This document shows positions 1-5,395 of a DNA stretch of 5,635 bases, one piece after another. Position 1 is the first letter of the stretch. Every line of letters begins with the position of its first letter. The stretch comes from Deltaproteobacteria bacterium (lineage in GTDB: Bacteria > Desulfobacterota > DSM-4660 > Desulfatiglandales > HGW-15). The position numbers and the translations under genes were made by a program. The DNA lies in contig CP070840.1 in the NCBI GenBank assembly GCA_020342025.1, forward strand, positions 2,052,897 to 2,058,531. Direction: 5' to 3'. The notes under the pieces were generated by a model. It did not search any database and had not been told where the DNA came from. It worked only from the letters and a program-made list of their open reading frames with translations.

Positions 1-855
1 ATGGCCGTCAGGAGGTCTGATTTTGCAGGGAGTTGGTATCCCGGGAATGAGGGGGACTGCAGAAGAGAAATTGAGGCATTCTCCAAAGACAGCCTGCCCT
101 GTCCTCCAAAGGTAAAGGAGAGAGCAGGAGGAATTGTCCCCCACGCGGGGTGGTTCTATTCGGGCAAGATAGCCTGCAAGGTAATCGATTGCCTCAGGAG
201 CGATAAGACACCAGATACGGTTGTCATTTTTGGCAGGCATCTCCATCCCGGGGGCAGCAATTACATCATGAAAGAGGGGGCATGGGCCACCCCACTCGGA
301 GACTTGGAAATCGACCAGGTGCTGGCCGAGAGGCTCATCTCAGAGTTTCGCTTCAATGTGGAGACCGCGTCCCGTTATGAGCCAGACAACACCATTGAAT
401 TACAATTGCCCTTCATAAAGTATTTCTTCCCAGACTCAAAGATTCTGCCCGTCGGCGTACCCCCCACTCTCGACTCCATCAAGATTGGGCAACGGGTCGC
501 CCAGCTATCGGTGGAGATGGGCCGAAAGACTATTGTCTTGGGTTCAACGGATTTGACACACTATGGATACAACTACGGCTACACGCCCAAAGGGGTTGGC
601 GAAGAGGCCGTTAATTGGGTGAAGAACGAAAACGATAAGAGGGTGGTGGATTTGATGGTGGCTATGGATGCACAAGGCGTTGTAGAGGAGTCTTTGAAGA
701 ATTATAATGCTTGTTGTTCAGGGGCTGCGGCCACTGCCATTGGAGCGGCGAAAGGATTAGGGGCTGAAAAAGGAGAGAAGCTGGTCTATTCCACAAGCTA
801 TGACATCAGACCTGATAGCAGCTTTGTTGGATACGTGGGCATTGTCTTTTCGTAG
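1..855 (+). CDS. amrB: AmmeMemoRadiSam system protein B (MEMO family)
   Basis: This is a full-length 284-aa protein of the MEMO family, a fold related to extradiol dioxygenases and to the LigB type. In prokaryotes the family usually accompanies an AMMECR1 protein and a radical SAM enzyme; its reaction is not settled. Visible landmarks are the N-terminal FAGSWYP (8-14), PHAGWFYSG (47-55, His48 matching the first metal-site His of human MEMO1), GRHLHPGG (78-85), NTIELQLPF (130-138), GSTDLTHYG (181-189, Asp184 and His187) and ACCSGAAATA (237-246, Cys238/239 in place of the conserved Cys). The usual EHS before the IE-x-LPF motif reads DNT here, and the usual GPxH reads GRHLH, so this is a divergent branch. 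The ATG is the first base of the window, so its ribosome site and any upstream partner genes are not visible. The histidine kinase starts 44 bp downstream on the same strand and may share the transcript. Family assignment is firm; function is inferred from the family only. Confidence 0.92.
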   Translation: MAVRRSDFAGSWYPGNEGDCRREIEAFSKDSLPCPPKVKERAGGIVPHAGWFYSGKIACKVIDCLRSDKTPDTVVIFGRHLHPGGSNYIMKEGAWATPLGDLEIDQVLAERLISEFRFNVETASRYEPDNTIELQLPFIKYFFPDSKILPVGVPPTLDSIKIGQRVAQLSVEMGRKTIVLGSTDLTHYGYNYGYTPKGVGEEAVNWVKNENDKRVVDLMVAMDAQGVVEESLKNYNACCSGAAATAIGAAKGLGAEKGEKLVYSTSYDIRPDSSFVGYVGIVFS

Positions 856-899
856 CAAATTAATAGACAGGAAAGGAACGCATAACACCGGGAGTTCAG

Positions 900-1652
900 A
901 TGGGCAAACGAAGAATAAAATTTGATCTTTTGATTCATGATCTTAAGACGCCACTGGCGGTCATTGAAGCAGGAATAACCTCTCTCATTCAAAGGTCAGA
1001 TAAATATGGACCCCTCACCGAAAAACAGAAGAAAGTTCTGAAGAGGGCCCTGAGGAATACCAAAGTCACACAGACGCTGGTAAACGATGCTATGGAAATA
1101 GGGCGATCTAGTGAGGGGATTATACATACGCACAGGTTGTCCCTGTCTGTTCTGATAGAGGAGTCTCTGGTGGAGCTTTTTGATTTAACAGACTATCGTG
1201 CCGCGGAAAGCGTCAGGGAGTGTGTGAACCTTGCAGACTTAAAGGAGACCTTGTCTGAAAGAAACATCATGCTCGATGTAGAGGAGGATCTTTGGTGCCA
1301 GGAAGTCCACCTCGACGAGGGCAAAATCCGGCAGATCCTGAGGAACCTTCTAAACAATGCCTTGAAGTATCGAAAAAGACTGATTGAAATCAAGATAGAA
1401 AGTAATGACACGTCTCTCTTTCTTTCTGTCAGGGACGATGGGGAAGGCATCCCGGTAGAATATCACCAAAAAATTTTTGAATGCTACTTCCAGATGAATG
1501 CAGAACGGAATCACTGTGTGAGGGGCCATGGCTTAGGATTAGCGGGCGTCATGGTTCTCTTAGAGGATATGGGCGGTAGATTGTCCCTGGAAAGTGATTT
1601 GGGAAAAGGGGCGAAGTTCTTGGTTGAAGTGCCTTTGAGCAGGCCTACATAA
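900..1652 (+). CDS. soluble sensor-less histidine kinase
   Basis: This 250-aa ATP-dependent protein histidine kinase consists only of the catalytic core. The H-box IHDLKTPL puts the phospho-accepting His at residue 13, so there is no room for a sensor, PAS or transmembrane segment. The dimerisation helices span about 8-70. The ATPase domain follows with an N-box (NLLNNALKY, 149-157), G1 box (DDGEGIP, 179-185), F-box (KIFECYF, 191-197) and G2 box (GHGLGLAG, 209-216), and ends with the common GKGAKFLVEVPL strand. A linker of about 25 residues (98-123) between the two domains is longer than in minimal kinases. The start is well set: CGGGAG lies 5 bases before the ATG, and an in-frame stop at 864-866 excludes longer forms. 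With no membrane segment it must act in the cytosol, probably receiving its signal from a partner protein. The likely substrate is the convergent response regulator, whose gene overlaps its 3' end by 8 bp. Confidence 0.93.
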   Translation: MGKRRIKFDLLIHDLKTPLAVIEAGITSLIQRSDKYGPLTEKQKKVLKRALRNTKVTQTLVNDAMEIGRSSEGIIHTHRLSLSVLIEESLVELFDLTDYRAAESVRECVNLADLKETLSERNIMLDVEEDLWCQEVHLDEGKIRQILRNLLNNALKYRKRLIEIKIESNDTSLFLSVRDDGEGIPVEYHQKIFECYFQMNAERNHCVRGHGLGLAGVMVLLEDMGGRLSLESDLGKGAKFLVEVPLSRPT

Positions 1653-2175
1653 TCTCTCCTAGCTCTTCTTTAGAGAGACGATTGGTATAGATTTCATCAA
1701 ACTCCTTCCAGAATTCTTCATTCTTTCTTCTCCACTCAGGGCCGAACTTCCTATCAAAGAACGGTCTGAGCCTAGCGAACCAGGTGCTATCCTTTTCAAT
1801 TCCTCTCTTGCGTGCATCTAAAATATCCCGAACGAAAGTGGGGATATCCGCAATCTTTTCTTTGGGGATATAAGATTTGGCCCCGCCTTTGACAGATTTG
1901 ACAAGATAGTCCGGGCTGAGCGCATGTGCTGTAAGGATCAGGGCAGGAATACTCTTTTGCGTAGCCAGCTTCAGGAGATCATAACCCTTCACGCCCATAA
2001 TATCGAAAATGGCCACATCATATGTATATTTATCAAGAAATTTTTTGGCCGTTTCGAAATTGGGCGCAGAGTCTATGAGACACATATCCAACAATTCCTC
2101 AAGTGTCTCCAGAATATCGGGCTCATCATCCACAATGAGAATCCTTTTCCCTTGCAAAATTTCCTCACCCTGCAT
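1645..2175 (-). CDS. response regulator, receiver domain with atypical C-terminal tail
   Basis: This 176-aa protein has a CheY-like receiver over residues about 10-122. The acidic pocket is Asp16-Asp17 (in ILIVDDEPD), the phospho-acceptor is Asp58 (in AIFDIMGVKGYDLL), the switch Thr is Thr82 (LTAHA) and the conserved Lys is Lys105 (SYIPKEK). The last 50 or so residues are rich in charged and aromatic residues (WFARLRPFFDRKFGPEWRRKN, 132-152) and show no helix-turn-helix, GGDEF, EAL or HD motif. Output by protein interaction is therefore more likely than DNA binding. GGAGGG lies 5 bases before the ATG. The gene runs tail-to-tail with the histidine kinase and overlaps it by 8 bp, so the pair cannot be an ordinary operon although they are probably cognate. 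A strong palindrome sits just upstream and would lie in its leader if transcription starts beyond it. The receiver call is certain; the role of the tail is unknown. Confidence 0.93.
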   Translation of the reverse strand: MQGEEILQGKRILIVDDEPDILETLEELLDMCLIDSAPNFETAKKFLDKYTYDVAIFDIMGVKGYDLLKLATQKSIPALILTAHALSPDYLVKSVKGGAKSYIPKEKIADIPTFVRDILDARKRGIEKDSTWFARLRPFFDRKFGPEWRRKNEEFWKEFDEIYTNRLSKEELGEIM

Positions 2176-2181
2176 CTAGAC

Positions 2182-2187
2182 CCTCCC
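2182..2187 (-). promoter_or_regulatory. ribosome binding site of the response regulator
   Basis: Read on the minus strand this is GGGAGG/GGAGGG, placed 5-7 bases before the ATG whose A is base 2175. It supports that start for the regulator. Confidence 0.75.
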
Positions 2188-2200
2188 TGGAGTTGAAGAT

Positions 2201-2273
2201 GGGCAACTCGCCCTCGTTGAATTCCCGTATGCGGAAGGGCTTTATAGGATTCAACCGGGCGAGCGCATTACCC
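2201..2273. repeat. strong imperfect palindrome upstream of the regulator
   Basis: CTCGCCC (2207-2213) pairs with GGGCGAG (2257-2263), and GTTGAAT (2216-2222) pairs with ATTCAAC (2249-2255). CC/GG closes the inside and an outer GGG (2201-2203) pairs with CCC (2271-2273). The loop is about 21 bases and only short bulges interrupt the stem. On the minus strand it ends some 14 bases before the regulator's ribosome site, so it could be a leader structure, an operator dyad or one copy of a dispersed palindromic repeat. There is no U-tract on either side to make it a classic terminator. Confidence 0.7.
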
Positions 2274-2595
2274 GTCGCGCTCTTTGAGTGAGGCTTCGGT
2301 CCGCCATGGGCGAATAAAGGTTAGCGAGTGAATGGCAACCGACCAGAAAGAGAATCCCTCACATATGGAAGATATCCTGCAACTTTTGTGAGCAAATCGT
2401 GGATTCCCCAATAGCGGGGCTGCAGGGAGCTTCAATATGCGGAGAGATACTAACTTTATAGGGAATCATAGTCAACAGGTTTCTAAGTTCCTCTATCCCC
2501 ACCATTCCATCATTCCAATTTGACGTGCACAAAACATTTCTTGCCCTTTTTTGGCCTGACATATGACCCCGTGATGTGATATAGCCACTAAGAAG

Positions 2596-2601
2596 AAGGA
2601 G
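2596..2601 (+). promoter_or_regulatory. ribosome binding site of the 65-aa gene
   Basis: AAGGAG lies 9 bases before the ATG at 2611, within a purine-rich run. It is a near-ideal Shine-Dalgarno and is the main evidence that this short frame is translated. Confidence 0.8.
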
Positions 2602-2610
2602 AGAGATAGC

Positions 2611-2808
2611 ATGGAATTTGTTGAAAAGGCTAAGATAATGCTTGAGCGCTGGATAAGCCATAATGATCATCACCAAGAGGAATATGAAACGTTTGCCGAT
2701 CTGCTGGAAGAGGCCGGCAAGGCGGAAAGTGCCAGATATGTGAGGGAAATGACAGAATTGAGCACCAGAAGTACGGCATGTTTGAAAAAGGCGCTGAAAG
2801 CGCTCTAA
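2611..2808 (+). CDS. small His-containing helical protein, function unknown
   Basis: This is a 65-aa acidic protein with a strong ribosome site. The sequence looks wholly alpha-helical: an amphipathic start, a WISHNDHHQEEYE segment (14-26) with His17, His20 and His21, and a second helix from about 36 to the end with Cys57. The close-set His and acidic residues could bind a metal, but this is inference. From memory it resembles small uncharacterised proteins of anaerobes that occur near nickel-protein genes; I cannot confirm a family. The next real gene, 353 bp downstream on the same strand, is a CooT-type nickel protein, which fits that idea. Its TAA stop coincides with the left boundary of a MITE-like palindrome, so the reading frame ends exactly where the repeat begins. 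The antisense frame over the same region has no features and is rejected. Confidence 0.75.
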   Translation: MEFVEKAKIMLERWISHNDHHQEEYETFADLLEEAGKAESARYVREMTELSTRSTACLKKALKAL

Positions 2809-2976
2809 GAGGCTGTCGGAAAACGCCCATCTGCCGTTCGGCAGGCTCACGGCCCTGAGCAAAGCCGAAGGGCTGCGTTACCCTCATCCCTCGTCACTGC
2901 GGCGTACTTCTATGTGCGCCTCATTCCTCGGGATTTCGGAAGCCTTGCATATGGACATTTTCCACCAGCCTCTAAG
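2805..2976. mobile_element. MITE-like palindromic element with 30-bp imperfect terminal inverted repeats
   Basis: The left end (2805-2834, containing AGAGGCTGTCGGAAAA) and the right end (2947-2976, containing TTTTCCACCAGCCTCT) are inverted copies matching at 24 of 30 positions. The same seven bases, CTCTAAG, stand at both boundaries (2803-2809 and 2970-2976). Within them TAA (2806-2808 and 2973-2975) could be a 3-bp target duplication around a GAGGCTG...CAGCCTC core. The middle has its own hairpin, GGCGTAC (2901-2907) with GTGCGCC (2914-2920). No open frame encodes a transposase, so if mobile it would be moved in trans. It could instead be an immobile dispersed palindromic repeat. Confidence 0.65.
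2836..2871. repeat. small palindrome nested in the left arm of the larger element
   Basis: TTCGGC (2837-2842) pairs with GCCGAA (2864-2869) and the inner CTCA (2847-2850 region) pairs with TGAG (2856-2859), making an almost closed hairpin around a GGCC centre. From memory the type resembles the CTTCGGCAGGCTCAGG family of palindromes scattered through many bacterial genomes. Removing it leaves the outer element with arms of about 59 and 56 bases around its central hairpin, which suggests it was inserted later. Confidence 0.55.
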
Positions 2977-2993
2977 GGCTTCTTCTGAAGAAT

Positions 2994-3092
2994 GGAGGAC
3001 TGGAGAGATGGAGTATTGGATTTTGAAATGGAAAGAATTTGGCCTTGCTCCATCTCATCCATCACTCCCATACTCCATGACTCCATCACTCC
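2994..3092. repeat. inverted repeat built of TGGAG / CTCCA units
   Basis: The left arm (2994-3018) carries three GGAG units about 8 bases apart, and the right arm (3068-3092) is its inverted copy with 19 of 25 positions matching. The right arm continues leftward to about 3052 as a run of CCATC/ACTCC units. The arms are separated by roughly 50 bases. It lies between the palindromic element and the CooT gene and has no open frame of interest. It looks like a dispersed low-complexity repeat that expanded by slippage. I see no promoter or terminator in it. Confidence 0.55.
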
Positions 3093-3161
3093 GTGAGGGT
3101 GATGAGAGAAAGAAATGGTCTATAAACACTGAGCATTATGAATTTTTTTGGGGGATTTACA

Positions 3162-3353
3162 ATGTGTGAAGCGAATGCCTACATTTTAAAGAATGGTGAG
3201 GAAGAGGTTCTTCTGGAGAACGTGGATCAGGTGGACGTGGAAGGGGATGAGATCAGAATGATCAATATCTTTGGAGAACAAAAGATTCTCAAGGCCTCCA
3301 TCAAGAGCTACAACAATACGGAGAGGAAGATCCTTGTTGAACCCATCCAATAG
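3162..3353 (+). CDS. cooT: CooT-family small nickel-binding protein
   Basis: This is a 63-aa protein beginning Met-Cys-Glu-Ala (MCEANAYILKNGEEE) and made mostly of short beta strands (LLENVDQVDVEGDEIRMINIFGEQK, then ILVEP near the end). That is the pattern of the CooT family. In Rhodospirillum rubrum CooT the Cys at position 2 binds nickel in a dimer, and the protein helps mature CO dehydrogenase; Cys2 is present here and is the only Cys. I chose the ATG at 3162 over the in-frame ATG at 3138 because GGGGGA (3150-3155) stands 6 bases before it and because the family starts with MC. The longer form would bury Cys2 behind eight extra residues and has a poor ribosome site. Upstream is repeat sequence, and the sirtuin follows after 69 bp on the same strand. 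No CO dehydrogenase is in view, so the exact client is unknown; homologues also occur away from CODH genes. Confidence 0.82.
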   Translation: MCEANAYILKNGEEEVLLENVDQVDVEGDEIRMINIFGEQKILKASIKSYNNTERKILVEPIQ

Positions 3354-3406
3354 CTGGATTATTGAGATGGAGCGTCCCTATACTGCTGAGACCCTCATTA
3401 ACCCAC

Positions 3407-3412
3407 AGGAGA
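3407..3412 (+). promoter_or_regulatory. ribosome binding site of the sirtuin
   Basis: AGGAGA ends 10 bases before the ATG at 3423. Together with the family's usual N-terminal length it supports that start. Confidence 0.65.
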
Positions 3413-3422
3413 GATAAGTATA

Positions 3423-4175
3423 ATGGAAAATTTGATAAGTCAGGCGGCTGAGATCATTTATAACTCCAAATTGACCCTTGCGTTGACAGGTGCGGGAATC
3501 TCTGTGGAATCCGGAATCCCTGATTTCAGGAGTGCCGGAGGGCTTTGGTCAAAATTTAGCCCGGAGGAGTACGCCACCATAACGGCCTTCAGAGAGGATC
3601 CTGAGCGGGTTTGGATGATGCTGAAAGAGATGGGAGAGTTGTTGGATCAAGCCAAGCCCAACAAGGCCCACCTGGGAATGGGTGAACTGGAAAAACTGGG
3701 ATTCCTTCATTACATTATCACTCAAAACGTGGATAATCTCCACCAGGAGGGTGGGGCCAGTAATGTCATAGAATATCACGGAAATTCAAGCACCCTGTCT
3801 TGTCTTTGGTGCGGAAACGCATATAGCGCTGAAGAGAAGAGGGGAGAATATCCGCCCCGGTGTCAATGTGAGAAAATCCTGAAACCTGACGTGGTTTTCT
3901 TTGGAGAAGCCATTCCGGCAGAGGCCCTGAATAAATCTTATCTGCTGGCATCCAATGCAGAGGCCCTGGTGGTGGCTGGCACATCAGCTGTCGTCTCGCC
4001 TGCCAATACCATTCCCGTCATCACCAAGCAGAATGGGGGAAAGATCATAGAAATCAATAAGGAGAGGACACACCTAACAGATACCGTGAGCGATGTGTTT
4101 ATTCAGGGTGGAGCCGGCGAGATTATCGAGGGGTTGGTGGCGGAAGTAAAGAGAATGGCAGGTAGCCAACCCTAA
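3423..4175 (+). CDS. cobB: NAD-dependent protein deacylase, sirtuin (Sir2/CobB family)
   Basis: This 250-aa cytosolic enzyme would remove acyl groups from lysines using NAD, giving nicotinamide and O-acyl-ADP-ribose. All core motifs are present: TGAGISVESGIPDFR (22-36) for NAD binding, TQNVDNLH (100-107), the catalytic His119 in YHGN, zinc ligands Cys127, Cys130, Cys147 and Cys149 (the second pair spaced CxC rather than CxxC), VVFFGE (157-162), GTSAVVSPA and the late INKE segment. The Tyr and Arg that give desuccinylase preference in E. coli CobB and SIRT5 align to Leu67 and Met70 here, so short acyl groups such as acetyl are the likelier substrates. Length is normal for bacterial members. 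It starts 69 bp after the CooT gene with its own ribosome site and may share its transcript. Its stop is 10 bp from the end of the convergent PAC2 gene. Confidence 0.95.
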   Translation: MENLISQAAEIIYNSKLTLALTGAGISVESGIPDFRSAGGLWSKFSPEEYATITAFREDPERVWMMLKEMGELLDQAKPNKAHLGMGELEKLGFLHYIITQNVDNLHQEGGASNVIEYHGNSSTLSCLWCGNAYSAEEKRGEYPPRCQCEKILKPDVVFFGEAIPAEALNKSYLLASNAEALVVAGTSAVVSPANTIPVITKQNGGKIIEINKERTHLTDTVSDVFIQGGAGEIIEGLVAEVKRMAGSQP

Positions 4176-4185
4176 TCTGGATGGC

Positions 4186-5046
4186 TTATCTGGGTTTCAA
4201 GAAATCCTCCAAGTGTATGACCTTATCCTGTTTCTTGGCCATATCCCATGATCCCTTCACTTTGGCCTTCCGGAGATCATTTATCATCCCCTGAAGTTCT
4301 GGATTCTGATCTATGATTCCCTGAATCTGTTTGCTGAGTTTCTTCCAGGTATTATCAAGATCCTCTGTGTCCAGTTCAAAACCGCCCCAACGGGACAGTA
4401 GTGCGCCCAAATGGGATAAAAGGCCGAAATGGGTGGTTCCCTGGAGGTAATAGGGGCAATGGCACCAGAGGCTAACACATCCGATCCCCCGTTTTTTGGC
4501 TTCGGAATGGATAGTAGAATGAATTGCGCTGGGGCCTTTGTAATTGATTGTGTTTATGTTTTCTGCCTTCAGCTCAGAAAGGAGTTCCTCGCTTGAGGCG
4601 AGGGCGGAGATTACCGTATCTGTGTGGAGAACATTATCGTACATACTGCCGAGGCTGACGATGGTTCTCACTCCTGACTTCTGACAGAGGGTCAGGATGG
4701 CATCCACAAAATGGAACCATCTGAGGTGCGGTTCGCTCGCCTTTAGAATGATCAGGTCACGACCTGCATGACCAGGCTGGGTGGCATATAGGAACCCTCC
4801 TGGCGGAAAGATCTTCTTGAGCAGCCCATCTTCGATCTCCACCACCGGACGATTCTCGTCAAACCGGTAAAAGAGGTCAGGATCTATTCTTCCAAAGCGT
4901 TCTGCCTTCAGTTTGCGGATCAGATAATCAACCATCCCCCGTGAGATGTCCAGGGCATTCCCCCAGCCATCAAAACCGGCGATAAAGAGCGGGTCTCTCA
5001 GTTCAGGCACCTGCAAGATTTGAATACTTTCTTCAGTCATAATCAA
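4186..5046 (-). CDS. PAC2 family protein
   Basis: This 286-aa protein of the PAC2 (proteasome assembly chaperone 2-like) superfamily is widespread in archaea and some bacteria; its role outside proteasome assembly is not known. The N-terminal LRDPLFIAGFDGWGNA (16-31) is the family signature. GYATQP-like and RDLIILKASEP segments (84-106), VRTIVSLGSMYDNVLHT (126-142), GPSAIHSTI (171-179) and the CVSLWCHCPYYLQ segment (190-202, equivalent to the usual proline-His-Tyr region) follow in normal order. The last 80 or so residues are helical and charged and include a tail after LDNTW. ATG codons at positions 1 and 3 are both possible starts; neither has a clear ribosome site, so the exact start is uncertain by two residues. 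It is convergent with the sirtuin, with 10 bp between stops, and divergent from the gene at 5412. No proteasome or protease gene is visible nearby. Confidence 0.88.
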   Translation of the reverse strand: MIMTEESIQILQVPELRDPLFIAGFDGWGNALDISRGMVDYLIRKLKAERFGRIDPDLFYRFDENRPVVEIEDGLLKKIFPPGGFLYATQPGHAGRDLIILKASEPHLRWFHFVDAILTLCQKSGVRTIVSLGSMYDNVLHTDTVISALASSEELLSELKAENINTINYKGPSAIHSTIHSEAKKRGIGCVSLWCHCPYYLQGTTHFGLLSHLGALLSRWGGFELDTEDLDNTWKKLSKQIQGIIDQNPELQGMINDLRKAKVKGSWDMAKKQDKVIHLEDFLKPR

Positions 5047-5161
5047 AGGTCACGGAAGTTTCACAACTTTTTAGACATAACAGGGCGTCGTCGAGGTCTG
5101 ATCTCTTGCCTCTTGTGACCTGCCCTCGATTGCTCTGGCCCGTCCGCCAAATGCCCGCCAT

Positions 5162-5232
5162 TCCATCCTCCGTAACAGATTACTGCGCCCGTCCTCCGTA
5201 GCAGGCGACTGCGGAGGATGGAGAGGACGGGC
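5162..5232. repeat. interleaved direct and inverted repeats forming a compact hairpin
   Basis: Three inverted pairs overlap: an 11-bp perfect pair TCCATCCTCCG (5162-5172) with CGGAGGATGGA (5212-5222); a 10-bp perfect pair GCCCGTCCTC (5187-5196) with GAGGACGGGC (5223-5232); and a 9-bp stem CCTCCGTAG (5193-5201) with CTGCGGAGG (5209-5217) around a 7-base loop. The left part is also a direct repeat: 5165-5186 and 5192-5213 match at 18 of 22 positions, 27 bases apart. The stems compete, so alternative folds are possible in RNA or cruciform DNA. No T-run follows, so it is not a standard terminator. Confidence 0.7.
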
Positions 5233-5312
5233 AGCTGCGCTTTCAGGCGGGGCGAACCAAATTCAGTTTGGCACTGGGTTTAAGGATTGTCAAGGATCGC
5301 GTTTAATTTCTA

Positions 5313-5340
5313 TTGACAAAGTAGGAAAAATACCTAAAGT
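5313..5340 (+). promoter_or_regulatory. sigma-70-like promoter for the terminal gene
   Basis: A perfect -35 box TTGACA (5313-5318) is followed after 16 bases by TAAAGT (5335-5340), a 4-of-6 match to TATAAT. Start of transcription would fall near 5347, giving a leader of about 65 bases. The surrounding AT-rich DNA fits a promoter. A half-palindrome TTTAGT/ACTAAT (5348-5353 and 5361-5366) lies just downstream and could be an operator. Confidence 0.45.
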
Positions 5341-5395
5341 ATCCAAATTTAGTATGGTAAACTAATATGTTAGAGGGGTTATGACTAAGATTAAA

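Larger units (their letters stand above)
2176..2610. other. gene-free interval between regulator and small protein gene
   Basis: This 435-bp stretch lies between divergent genes and must hold promoters for both the leftward regulator and the rightward 65-aa gene, but I see no convincing -35/-10 pair. It contains a strong palindrome at 2201-2273 and weaker nested dyads at 2352-2419. A short CCATTCCATCATTCCAA run at 2502-2518 resembles the right arm of the repeat at 3052-3092. A long antisense reading frame from 2359 to 2862 crosses it, but it runs through the 65-aa gene and a repeat and has no family signature, so I do not call it. Confidence 0.6.

Noticed and set aside
2520..2550. TTGACG at 2520-2525 as a -35 box for the 65-aa gene
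   Set aside because: No acceptable -10 box occurs 15-19 bases downstream, so the promoter cannot be supported.
2359..2862. 167-aa minus-strand open frame
   Set aside because: It is antisense to the 65-aa gene and runs into the palindromic element; it shows no domain and no ribosome site I can support.
2803..3092. CRISPR array or tandem spacer structure
   Set aside because: The repeats are inverted and unequal in spacing, with no regular direct repeats and spacers and no cas gene nearby.
3138..3161. Longer CooT form starting at the ATG at 3138
   Set aside because: It lacks a good ribosome site, reads through a T7-G5 run, and would hide the family's Met-Cys N-terminus behind eight extra residues.
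2912..3169. 85-aa plus-strand open frame
   Set aside because: It is made almost wholly of the palindromic element and the TGGAG/CTCCA repeat, has no ribosome site and overlaps the CooT start.
5187..5232. Rho-independent terminator
   Set aside because: The stems are strong but no T-run follows on either strand, and the genes on both sides point away from it.
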